From Pseudomonas sp. GV085 (lineage in GTDB: Bacteria > Pseudomonadota > Gammaproteobacteria > Pseudomonadales > Pseudomonadaceae), in NCBI RefSeq assembly GCF_003050925.1, contig NZ_QAOV01000019.1, forward strand, positions 1 through 64,000: 64,000 nt of DNA, read 5' to 3'. The translations under genes and the position numbers were made by a program. Below, piece by piece: positions 24,994-45,473 of the stretch (position 1 is its first letter; every line of letters begins with the position of its first letter). Under the pieces are notes generated by a model, which was not told where the DNA came from, ran no database searches, and saw only the letters and a program-made list of their open reading frames with translations.

Positions 24994-25806
24994 CTAAGCT
25001 CTGTCGGCCAAAAACGCCAGCAAGCTTTCGGTCACAAACCCGGGGTTCTCCAGATTGGAAATATGCCCCGCCTTCGGCACCAGCACACACGGGCAGCCAA
25101 TCAATTCAGCCATTTCACGGGCTTCACCCGGTGGTCGGGGCTTGTCCTGATCTCCGCACATCACCAGCGTGGTCGCTGCGTCCAGTTCGCCCAGTCGTGG
25201 CAATAGATCATCCCTCCCAAATGTAATCCGCCCCATCGGCACGATGCTTTCACGCAGGCGATCCGAGGGTAGAGCCGCCAGGGAAGCACGAAAATCCCGG
25301 TAGAGCGCCGACTGCGGATCAATGCCCGGCCGGAAGAAAATCGGCACCACGATATCCAGCAGCGCTGGAGTGATGACACCCGCCTCTTCGATCTGCTTCA
25401 ACAGTGAAAAATAATACTGGCGAGTCGGCTCCGGTTCGGCGCCGACGTAGGTGTCCATCAGCACCAGCCCATTGACCCGCTGCGCAGCCGATAAGGCCAG
25501 GCGCGCGCCCCACATGCCTCCGACCGACAGGCCGACCAGCGTAACCCGGTCGATGTCCAGATGGTCGAGCAAGACCAATGCCTGACGCGCCACGTCATCC
25601 AGCGATGCAGTACCGACAGGCAACGTCCCGGATTCACCGTGCCCCCACAGGTCCAGGGCTATCACTCGATACTGTTGCGACAGCGCGGCAATCTGCGGCG
25701 CCCACATGGCCTGGTCCCACAGGTAACTACCGGCCAGCAGTACAGCCGGGCCGGTACCTCGATCGATGTAGTGAAGGGCTTGTCCGTCTATCGTTACGAA
25801 GGGCAT
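24994..25806 (-). CDS. Alpha/beta-fold hydrolase next to pvdL
   Basis: A 270-aa hydrolase. The nucleophile elbow is VGLSVGGMWG (Ser at about residue 96), the oxyanion segment is GSYLWDQAMWAPQ, and candidate acid and His are in MCGDQDKPRPPG and PKAGHISNLENP. It belongs to the 3-oxoadipate enol-lactonase/esterase-like branch, not to type II NRPS thioesterases, whose motif is GHSMGA. It lies 115 bases downstream of pvdL on the same strand. I saw no PvdS box in that gap. A link to pyoverdine is possible only from position. Confidence 0.8.
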   Translation of the reverse strand: MPFVTIDGQALHYIDRGTGPAVLLAGSYLWDQAMWAPQIAALSQQYRVIALDLWGHGESGTLPVGTASLDDVARQALVLLDHLDIDRVTLVGLSVGGMWGARLALSAAQRVNGLVLMDTYVGAEPEPTRQYYFSLLKQIEEAGVITPALLDIVVPIFFRPGIDPQSALYRDFRASLAALPSDRLRESIVPMGRITFGRDDLLPRLGELDAATTLVMCGDQDKPRPPGEAREMAELIGCPCVLVPKAGHISNLENPGFVTESLLAFLADRA

Positions 25807-25920
25807 CGACTGTCTGCGCAAATAAAAATGGAACCGGAAGACTGAGCGGCAGACAGTCCCTCGTCAATTGCTGGAGTGTGTGCGTTTGTGCCACCGCCTT
25901 CGCGGGCAAGCCGCTGGTGA

Positions 25921-38919
<12,999 letters not shown>

Positions 38920-38941
38920 GAGGTTTCCTGCCTGATGTCGG

Positions 38942-39043
38942 CTGTAGGAGCGAGCTTGCTCGCGATGGGCTCACCAGCGCCGCGTTTATCCGATGACAAT
39001 GCGTCATCGTTAACGTCCATCGCGAGCGAGCTCGCTCCTACAG
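38942..39043. repeat. REPIN in the pvdL leader
   Basis: Outer arms CTGTAGGAGCGAGCTTGCTC (from 38942) and GAGCGAGCTCGCTCCTACAG (to 39043) are inverted copies; the centre holds a smaller GATGAC/GTCATC stem. It lies between the PvdS box at 39081-39105 and the pvdL start codon, so it should be in the transcript. Confidence 0.85.
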
Positions 39044-39080
39044 GGTTATGAGAATTGCGCTGTTCCATTCACCAATGAGA

Positions 39081-39105
39081 ACGGATGACGTCTTGAAATA
39101 ATTAG
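39081..39105 (-). promoter_or_regulatory. PvdS iron-starvation box for pvdL
   Basis: Minus-strand CTAATT (39100-39105), 16 bases, CGTTCT (CGT at 39081-39083). One change from CTAAAT. The leader from here to the pvdL start is about 155 bases and contains the REPIN. Confidence 0.7.
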
Positions 39106-39196
39106 GCGTCGACAGGAAGACAAGGCGCACTGAAGTGAGTCAGCGTGTCGCCGTTCTCACTCTGCACCGCTGCGGCGAATTAGTTATTTTTCTCAT

Positions 39197-39225
39197 TTGA
39201 CAATAATTATCATTAAGCCTAATTT
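39197..39225 (+). promoter_or_regulatory. Fur-controlled sigma70 promoter of pvdS
   Basis: TTGACA (39197-39202), 17-base spacer, TAATTT (39220-39225). A Fur box GACAATAATTATCATTAAG (39199-39217) covers the spacer and agrees with the 19-base consensus at 14 positions. Iron-loaded Fur should block transcription. Confidence 0.85.
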
Positions 39226-39299
39226 GTCGCTCGATCTGTAGGACGGTTCCCCCGGTTTATCCACCGTCCCACTAACCTTTTGGCAGCAGGGTGATTTCC

Positions 39300-39848
39300 A
39301 TGATGGAACCAGTATCCACAAGCAGGTGCGATACACCGCTACTTCAGGCATTCGTCGACAATCGATTGATTCTGGTGAAGATCGCAGCCCGAATTACCGG
39401 TTGCCGCTCACGTGCCGAAGATGTTGTGCAGGACGCATTCTTCCGGTTGCAATCGGCCCCACCCATCACCAGTTCGATCAAGGCTCAGTTGAGCTACCTG
39501 TTCCAGATCGTGCGCAACCTGGCGATCGACCACTACCGCAAGCAGGCGCTGGAACAGAAGTATTCCGGCCCTGAGGAGGAAGGGCTGAATGTGGTGATCC
39601 AGGGTGCGTCACCGGAAACTTCGCACATCAATTTCTCGACACTCGAGCACATTGCCGATGCGTTGACCGAGCTGCCGAGCCGCACCCGCTACGCCTTCGA
39701 GATGTATCGCCTGCATGGCGTACCGCAAAAAGACATCGCCAAGGAGCTCGGCGTCTCGCCGACCCTGGTGAACTTCATGATCCGGGATGCGCTGGTGCAC
39801 TGCCGCAAGGTGTCGGGCAACCGGGGCGATAGGGCTGCTCGCCAATAA
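39300..39848 (+). CDS. pvdS: ECF sigma factor PvdS
   Basis: A 182-aa iron-starvation sigma factor that directs RNA polymerase to pyoverdine genes. Region 2 includes RAEDVVQDAFFRLQ and LSYLFQIVRNLAIDHYRKQ; region 4 is LTELPSRTRYAFEMYRLHG with the helix-turn-helix QKDIAKELGVSPTLVNFMI. The sequence is close to what I recall of P. aeruginosa PvdS along most of its length. The ATG at 39300 has AGGGTG correctly spaced; a GTG nine bases earlier is too near that site. It is divergent from pvdL and repressed by Fur. Confidence 0.96.
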   Translation: MMEPVSTSRCDTPLLQAFVDNRLILVKIAARITGCRSRAEDVVQDAFFRLQSAPPITSSIKAQLSYLFQIVRNLAIDHYRKQALEQKYSGPEEEGLNVVIQGASPETSHINFSTLEHIADALTELPSRTRYAFEMYRLHGVPQKDIAKELGVSPTLVNFMIRDALVHCRKVSGNRGDRAARQ

Positions 39849-39871
39849 GATCCGATATTTCAGCGCCCCCA

Positions 39872-39940
39872 TCGCGAGCAGGCTCGCTCCCACATTTCCC
39901 CTGTGTTCGCAGGACCCTGTGGGAGCGAGCCTGCTCGCGA
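39872..39940. repeat. REPIN after pvdS
   Basis: Perfect 23-base inverted arms at 39872-39894 and 39918-39940, built on GCGAGCAGGCTCGCTCCCAC. It occupies the convergent gap between pvdS and the acetyltransferase gene. Confidence 0.85.
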
Positions 39941-39980
39941 AGGCTGACTCAAGACCACAACGAATCTTGAATCTGAAGCC

Positions 39981-40994
39981 TCAGGTCAGTGTGCACCGAT
40001 CAAAAAACCGCTCCCGCCCCAACACCATCAACGCCGCGCGCTTGTGCGGGAAGTCGAACTCTTTCTCGCAGTGAAAGCGCTGCGCCTGCATGTATCCGAT
40101 CATCTTCGCGTTATCGGCACGCGGCTCGGCCACCACGCGCTGCGTTCGCGGATCATCGAGAAACAGGTAATGCACCAGCGCCGATAACCAGCTCGCCACC
40201 TTGTGCGGACCGCGGTGGTTTTCTTCGCCCACCAGCATGTGGATGCCACGGTCGTAATCACTGGTCTCGTAGAACGGTGCGATGCGATCTTCCCTGGCCC
40301 AGTAGGCTTCGAAGTAGGCGAACGGCTGATCGTCGAAACACCCGATCAACGTCAGGGTGTGCGGGTCGGCTTCGAGTTTGCTCAGGTATTGGCGATGCTG
40401 TTGGAGACTGCCCTCCTCCTGCCAGGAACTCGCGACCCGCGGGTTGTTTTGCCAGCGGTTGAAGCGTGCCAGGTCTTGCTCGATTTCCACGGTACGCAGG
40501 GAAACCCAGGTGCCCAGTCGTGCATCGAAGCGTCGATACACTTCACCACCAGGTTTGACCGGCCGCCGTGGATGACGCTTGCCGTCGGTCATGAGCATTT
40601 GCTGCGGGTAACTGCCGGTCAATGAATGCCCCAGCCACGGCTGCGGCAACTGCCAGAACAAAGTGCGCTCGCAGAGATACTCGCCGCTGACGTGAGTCGC
40701 AATCAGCAGGCCGCTGAACAAGGCTTCGGTTGGCACGTCTTGCAGTTGCCAGACCAGGTGCTGACAGTCGGGGTCGCGAGCGAACAGCCAGTAACAGGCC
40801 GCCCACAATGCCTGCCCTTCAGGGCGACTGAAACGCTCCTCCAGTTGCACGTGCAACTCTGGGCCACGAGTCAGCCGCAGGGCGGGCAGCGGTTGCCCTT
40901 CCAGGCTCAGGCTCAGGCGGCAATCGGTTTCATCAGCGGCAAGACGACTGCCTGTCGGCAGATACAAGGCAGGCAGGTCATTCAGATTGGACAT
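39981..40994 (-). CDS. pvdYII: IucB-type hydroxyornithine N-acetyltransferase, PvdYII-like
   Basis: A 337-aa protein with an N-terminal domain of about 150 residues and a C-terminal GNAT domain of the IucB/RhbD/MbtK siderophore group (EAYWAREDRIAPFYE, then GPHKVASWLSALVHYLFLDD and VAEPRADNAKMIGYM). Such enzymes acylate the hydroxylated amine of lysine or ornithine. In some fluorescent pseudomonads PvdYII acetylates hydroxyornithine for pyoverdine. A PvdS box upstream supports that role. The exact acyl group, acetyl or other, is inferred. Confidence 0.82.
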   Translation of the reverse strand: MSNLNDLPALYLPTGSRLAADETDCRLSLSLEGQPLPALRLTRGPELHVQLEERFSRPEGQALWAACYWLFARDPDCQHLVWQLQDVPTEALFSGLLIATHVSGEYLCERTLFWQLPQPWLGHSLTGSYPQQMLMTDGKRHPRRPVKPGGEVYRRFDARLGTWVSLRTVEIEQDLARFNRWQNNPRVASSWQEEGSLQQHRQYLSKLEADPHTLTLIGCFDDQPFAYFEAYWAREDRIAPFYETSDYDRGIHMLVGEENHRGPHKVASWLSALVHYLFLDDPRTQRVVAEPRADNAKMIGYMQAQRFHCEKEFDFPHKRAALMVLGRERFFDRCTLT

Positions 40995-41034
40995 GGGTCG
41001 GGCTCACGATAGTCGTCGACAGTTCAACGAAGTG

Positions 41035-41059
41035 ACGTGAGCCGTGGCAGGAAATTTAG
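41035..41059 (-). promoter_or_regulatory. PvdS iron-starvation box for the acetyltransferase
   Basis: Minus-strand CTAAAT (41054-41059), 16 bases, CGTCA (CGT at 41035-41037), about 40 bases before the start of the 39981-40994 gene and immediately after the stop of the solute-binding protein gene. Confidence 0.8.
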
Positions 41060-41069
41060 CAAAAGACCG

Positions 41070-41888
41070 TCAATTGGCGAGTTGTGGCGCCGGTTTGTTG
41101 TGCGGGATCGGCACCAACGCAATCTTGTACGGATCGAAAATCTTCAGCATCTGGCCGTTGTCCCGCAAGCCTTGCAACAACTTGCCGAAGGCCTCACCAG
41201 TGATGGGCGCGGTCGGACGGAGAATGGCGTAGTGATGATAAATCTGGTCAACGCGCTGGGACACCAGCAACTCGTCAGCGACTTTTTTATTGCGTAACAA
41301 GTAGTCGAACAGATAAGAGCGCGTGACCAGGGCAATGTCGGCCCGGTCGCGTAACACCATCAGCAGATTGCTGTCGTGGGAATAGGTCAGCGTGGCGTTG
41401 TAGTTTTTCGCGAGGTACTGGGGGTCGGCATTGAAATTGGCGAATTCGTAGTGATAGCCACTGAACAACGCCAGACGCTTGCCGCTCAGGTCAGCAAAAT
41501 AGCTTTGCTGTCGATCGGGCAGGCGTTGCGCGACAAAAATCTCGGCGTCTTCGAGCCCCATGTCGACGGCAGTATGGGGAATGTCTTCCCACCCCCAGGC
41601 CGGATTTTCGAAGATGGCCATGTCGACCCGACCCTGTTTGAAGTCACCGAAGCGCCGGGCAATGGACGTGGGCACCAGGGCAAACTGGTAGTCAGTTTGC
41701 GACGCATTCAGAGCCTCGACCAGTTGCGGCAGCAACCCGGTATCGGCCCCGGATTCCGGGCGCACGGTATAGGGCGGAAAGTGCGCGGCACCAATGCGCA
41801 CCAGCTGCGCAGCCTGGGACGGCATCACCGTTGACGCTGCAAGCATCGCCAGCAAAAGCTGCGAGGCTGTCCGAATTGGCGAATCCAT
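41070..41888 (-). CDS. Periplasmic solute-binding protein (SBP_bac_3 type)
   Basis: A 272-aa protein with signal peptide residues 1-26 (LLLAMLAASTVMPSQAA) and an amino-acid-type binding fold: RIGAAHFPPYTVRPESGADTG-like start, QGRVDMAIFENPAW and DLSGKRLALFSGYHYEF. No permease or ATPase gene adjoins it, so it may serve a distant transporter or a signalling role. The ATG at 41888 is taken over a TTG 21 bases upstream. It ends just before the acetyltransferase promoter. The ligand is unknown. Confidence 0.78.
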   Translation of the reverse strand: MDSPIRTASQLLLAMLAASTVMPSQAAQLVRIGAAHFPPYTVRPESGADTGLLPQLVEALNASQTDYQFALVPTSIARRFGDFKQGRVDMAIFENPAWGWEDIPHTAVDMGLEDAEIFVAQRLPDRQQSYFADLSGKRLALFSGYHYEFANFNADPQYLAKNYNATLTYSHDSNLLMVLRDRADIALVTRSYLFDYLLRNKKVADELLVSQRVDQIYHHYAILRPTAPITGEAFGKLLQGLRDNGQMLKIFDPYKIALVPIPHNKPAPQLAN

Positions 41889-41981
41889 CAAAACAACCCC
41901 ACTCCCCAATAAAACGACATCAATGCATTCAAGCTAGGCGGTTTTGTCCAGTTAGCCAGTTTAATGCTGGCCAATACAACT

Positions 41982-42608
41982 TTATTGCCGGTCTTCCAGC
42001 ACCAGAATCAACGCTTCATCCGCCAACTGATCGAGGCTCATGTTGCCGTCGGCGCGAAACCAGGTGGTGGTCCAGGACAATGCGCCGGTCAGGAACCGCC
42101 GAGTGATGAACACATCGCCGCGGATAAACCCGGCGGTCTTGGCTTCGCCCAGTACTTGCAGCCAGATGTCTTCGTAGATATCGCGCAGCGCCAGGACTTT
42201 GGCCTGGCCCTCTTCGGACAGCGAGCGCCATTCGTAGACCAGCACGGCCATGGCCTCGCCGCTACCGCCCATGATCGACTGCAATTCACAGCGGATCAGC
42301 GCCAGCACCCGCTCGCGCACATTGCCGGCCTCGGCGACGGCCGCACGCATCAACGCGGTGTTGTAGCGTATGGTTTCCTCCATCACGGCGCGCAGGATTT
42401 CGTCCTTGCTTTTGAAGTGGTGGAAAATGCTCCCGGACTGAATACCCACGGCGCCGGCCAGATCGCGCACGGTCGTGCGTTCATAGCCTTTATTGCGGAA
42501 CAGATGGGCCGCGACTTGCAGCAGCTTGCCACGGGCGCTGTCCGGGTCGGTCAATTGGCCGTCGTCCACCAATTCACGCATGACCCTCAGGGCTTTTTGC
42601 TCGTCCAC
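41982..42608 (-). CDS. atuR: TetR-family repressor of the terpene cluster, AtuR-like
   Basis: A 208-aa TetR repressor. The helix-turn-helix is at residues about 25-70, with GIQSGSIFHHFKSKDEIL, and the ligand domain follows. It starts with GTG at 42608, preceded by AGGAGA with good spacing. It is divergent from atuA, and two mirror-image 16-base sites lie between the genes. In P. aeruginosa AtuR represses the atu operon until terpene intermediates appear. Confidence 0.85.
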   Translation of the reverse strand: MDEQKALRVMRELVDDGQLTDPDSARGKLLQVAAHLFRNKGYERTTVRDLAGAVGIQSGSIFHHFKSKDEILRAVMEETIRYNTALMRAAVAEAGNVRERVLALIRCELQSIMGGSGEAMAVLVYEWRSLSEEGQAKVLALRDIYEDIWLQVLGEAKTAGFIRGDVFITRRFLTGALSWTTTWFRADGNMSLDQLADEALILVLEDRQ

Positions 42609-42695
42609 CCGTTATCTCCTACAGTCGATCTATCAATAACGCCGATCCCCCGAAAACACCGGAGTTGCGCGGGCAATTTAAGCTCATGGATGCAA

Positions 42696-42754
42696 CCAAG
42701 CAAGCGCTTGGGCAGAAGATAACCAAGTCATTTACAAACCAAGCGCTTGCTTGG
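42696..42754. promoter_or_regulatory. Paired AtuR operators
   Basis: CCAAGCAAGCGCTTGG (42696-42711) and CCAAGCGCTTGCTTGG (42739-42754) are exact reverse complements of each other, 43 bases apart from start to start. Each has the inner AAGCGCTT palindrome. They span the promoter region of atuA. Confidence 0.75.
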
Positions 42755-42785
42755 TAATGTCGACGCACTTCGGTTGGAGGTGGCT

Positions 42786-44588
42786 ATGGAATGGACTGCG
42801 CCTAAAACAATTCGCATCGGTTGCGCCAGCGCCTTCTGGGGCGATACCTCGACCGCTGCCGCGCAACTCGTGGAACACGGGCATCTGGACTACCTGGTCT
42901 TCGATTACCTGGCCGAAATCACCCTGTCGATCATGGCCGGCGCGCGGATGAAAGATCCTCAGGCCGGCTATGCGGGCGACTTCATCGAAGTGCTCGCGCC
43001 CTTGCTGCCACAACTCGCACAGCAGAACATCCGGGTCATCAGCAATGCCGGCGGGGTCAATCCCCAAGCCTGCGCCGCCGCCCTGCAAGCGGCCTGCGAC
43101 AAGGCCGGGGTGGCGCTGAAGATCGCCGTGCTGCTGGGGGACGACCTTCAGCCGCAATTCAAACAGCTGCGCGACCTGGGCATTCATGAAATGTTCAGCG
43201 GCGCGCCCCTGCCATCGATGTGCCTCTCGACCAACGCCTACCTCGGCGCACCCGGTATTGTCGAAGCCCTGCGCCTGGGGGCGGACATCGTGATCACCGG
43301 GCGCGTGGTCGACAGTGCGGTGGTCAGCGCTGCGCTGGTGCATGAGTTCGGCTGGTCGTGGCACGACTACGACAAGCTCGCCCAGGCGGCATTGGCCGGG
43401 CACATCATCGAATGCGGCGCCCAATGCACGGGCGGCAACTTCACGGATTGGCGCGACGTCCCCGACTACGAACACATCGGCTTTCCCATCGTCGAAGTCA
43501 GCGCCGACAGCCAGTTCATCGTCAGCAAACCCGAAGGTACCGGCGGGCTGGTCACGCCACTGACGGTGGGCGAACAGATGCTGTACGAAATCGGTGACCC
43601 CCGGGCATATCTGCTGCCCGATGTGGTGTGCGACTTCACTCAGGTCAAACTGCTGCAACAAGGCAAGAACGCAGTGCAGGTGCACGGCGCCAAAGGCCTG
43701 CCGCCAACCGCACAATACAAGGTCAGCGCCACCTGCCCCGATGGTTTTCGCTGCACCGCCAGTTGCCTGATTGCCGGCATCGATGCCGTCGACAAGGCGC
43801 GACGAGTCAGCGATGCGATCATCAACAAGACCTCGGAAATGTTCCGCCAGCGTGGCTGGGCACCCTACAGCGACGTGAGTATCGAGTTGCTGGGCAGCGA
43901 GGCCACCTACGGCCCCCACGGCCAGCGTCAGGACACCCGCGAAGTGGTGATAAAGCTCGCGGTGCGCCATCCGGACAAGCAGGCCTTGATCGTGTTCTCC
44001 CGGGAAATCGCCCAGGCCGCCACCGGCATGGCGCCGGGGCTGACCGGCATTGTCGGTGGCCGGCCGACGGTGTATCCGCTGATCCGGCTGTTCTCGTTCC
44101 TGATCGACAAAACCGCCTGCACGCTGGACATTGATTGCATGGGCCAGCACCACCGGTGTGCCCTGCCCGCCCTCGATGTGCTCGACCCGCTGGACCTGCC
44201 AGCCGCGCTCGCACCACCGAAACCGACGGGCCTGGCCGACTCCAGCGTGGCCCTGGTCAAACTGGCGGTCGCCCGTTCCGGCGACAAGGGCAACCACAGC
44301 AACATCGGCGTCATGGCCCGCGAGCCCGAGTTCCTGCCATGGATCGCCGAAGCCTTGACCCCGGAAGTGATCGTCGACTGGATGGGCCACGTTCTCGATC
44401 CCATCCACGGGCGAGTCGAACGCTGGTACTTGCCCGCCAGCCACAGCCTGAATTTCCTGCTGGAAAACGCCCTCGGCGGCGGCGGTGTCGCCAGCTTGCG
44501 AATCGATCCGCAAGGCAAAGCCTTCGCCCAGCAACTGCTGGAAATCCAGATTCCGGTGCCGCAGCGCATCGCCGACCAGTTCAACTAG
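42786..44588 (+). CDS. atuA: Acyclic terpene utilisation protein AtuA
   Basis: A 600-aa protein of the AtuA family (DUF1446-type N-terminal domain with IRIGCASAFWGDTSTAAAQL and ISNAGGVNPQACAAAL, and a C-terminal part with KLAVARSGDKGNHSNIGVMA). It is needed for growth on citronellol and geraniol, but its reaction is not established. The ATG at 42786 has GGAGGTGG upstream. First gene of the operon and directly downstream of the AtuR sites. Confidence 0.9.
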   Translation: MEWTAPKTIRIGCASAFWGDTSTAAAQLVEHGHLDYLVFDYLAEITLSIMAGARMKDPQAGYAGDFIEVLAPLLPQLAQQNIRVISNAGGVNPQACAAALQAACDKAGVALKIAVLLGDDLQPQFKQLRDLGIHEMFSGAPLPSMCLSTNAYLGAPGIVEALRLGADIVITGRVVDSAVVSAALVHEFGWSWHDYDKLAQAALAGHIIECGAQCTGGNFTDWRDVPDYEHIGFPIVEVSADSQFIVSKPEGTGGLVTPLTVGEQMLYEIGDPRAYLLPDVVCDFTQVKLLQQGKNAVQVHGAKGLPPTAQYKVSATCPDGFRCTASCLIAGIDAVDKARRVSDAIINKTSEMFRQRGWAPYSDVSIELLGSEATYGPHGQRQDTREVVIKLAVRHPDKQALIVFSREIAQAATGMAPGLTGIVGGRPTVYPLIRLFSFLIDKTACTLDIDCMGQHHRCALPALDVLDPLDLPAALAPPKPTGLADSSVALVKLAVARSGDKGNHSNIGVMAREPEFLPWIAEALTPEVIVDWMGHVLDPIHGRVERWYLPASHSLNFLLENALGGGGVASLRIDPQGKAFAQQLLEIQIPVPQRIADQFN

Positions 44589-44600
44589 AGGATTGCCGCC

Positions 44601-45470
44601 ATGGCCTACGATTCGATTTTCAAAGCCGATTTGTTTGCCGGCCAAAACATCATCGTCACCGGCGGTGGCAGTGGCATCGGCCGCTGCACCGCCCACGAAC
44701 TGGCGGCCCTCGGCGCCCATGTGCTGCTGGTCGGGCGCAAGGCCGACAAGCTGAAAACCGTTGCAGCGGAGATCGCCGAAGACGGCGGCAAGGCCGATTG
44801 GGCGGTTTGCGACATCCGCGAGGAAGAACCGGTGGAGCACCTGGTCAGCGAATTGATTCGCAAGCATGGCCCCATTCATGGCCTGGTCAATAATGCGGGC
44901 GGGCAGTACCCCTCGCCCCTGGCCTCGATCAATCAGAAGGGGTTCGAAACCGTGATGCGCACCAATCTGGTGGGCGGTTTCCTGATGGCCCGGGAAGTGT
45001 TCAACCAGTCCATGAGCAAGCACGGCGGCGCGATCGTCAACATGCTCGCCGACATGTGGGGCGGCATGCCCGGTATGGGTCACTCCGGCGCGGCACGTTC
45101 GGGCATGGACAACCTGACCAAGACCGCTGCGTACGAATGGGGTCATGCCGGGGTGCGGGTCAACGCCGTGGCGCCGGGCTGGATTGCCTCCAGCGGCATG
45201 GACACCTACGAAGGCGCCTTCAAGGCTGCGATTCCGACGTTGCGCGAACACGTGCCGCTCAAGCGCATCGGCACCGAATCGGAAGTCAGCGCGGCGATTG
45301 TATTCCTGCTCAGCCCGGCAGCAGCGTTCGTCAGCGGCGCCACCTTGCGCATCGACGGCGCCGCCAGCCTCGGCGGGCGCGCCTGGCCGATTCACAAGGC
45401 AACCAACAGCACGTCGTATAACGGCTTCCATCGCGCCTACGTACCAGACGTGTTGAAGGACAAGGAATAA
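44601..45470 (+). CDS. atuB: SDR-family protein AtuB
   Basis: A 289-aa SDR with cofactor loop VTGGGSGIGRCTAHEL and NNAGG. In place of YxxxK it has GHSGAARSGMDN, like 2,4-dienoyl-CoA reductases that lack Tyr, and here the Lys is Arg as well. The tail PIHKATNSTSYNGFHRAY is longer than in most SDRs. The exact step in citronellol/geraniol breakdown is not assigned. It follows atuA by 12 bases. Confidence 0.85.
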   Translation: MAYDSIFKADLFAGQNIIVTGGGSGIGRCTAHELAALGAHVLLVGRKADKLKTVAAEIAEDGGKADWAVCDIREEEPVEHLVSELIRKHGPIHGLVNNAGGQYPSPLASINQKGFETVMRTNLVGGFLMAREVFNQSMSKHGGAIVNMLADMWGGMPGMGHSGAARSGMDNLTKTAAYEWGHAGVRVNAVAPGWIASSGMDTYEGAFKAAIPTLREHVPLKRIGTESEVSAAIVFLLSPAAAFVSGATLRIDGAASLGGRAWPIHKATNSTSYNGFHRAYVPDVLKDKE

Positions 45471-45473
45471 CCC

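Noticed and set aside
24994..25806. PvdG thioesterase
   Set aside because: The nucleophile motif and overall sequence are those of an esterase/lactonase-like hydrolase, not a type II thioesterase.
42732..45431. 899-codon frame antisense to atuA/atuB
   Set aside because: Shadow of high-GC third positions in atuA and atuB; no recognisable domain. Likewise 48171-50561 (-) over atuE/atuF, 5852-7594 (+) over the aminopeptidase and 17754-19196 (+) over pvdH.
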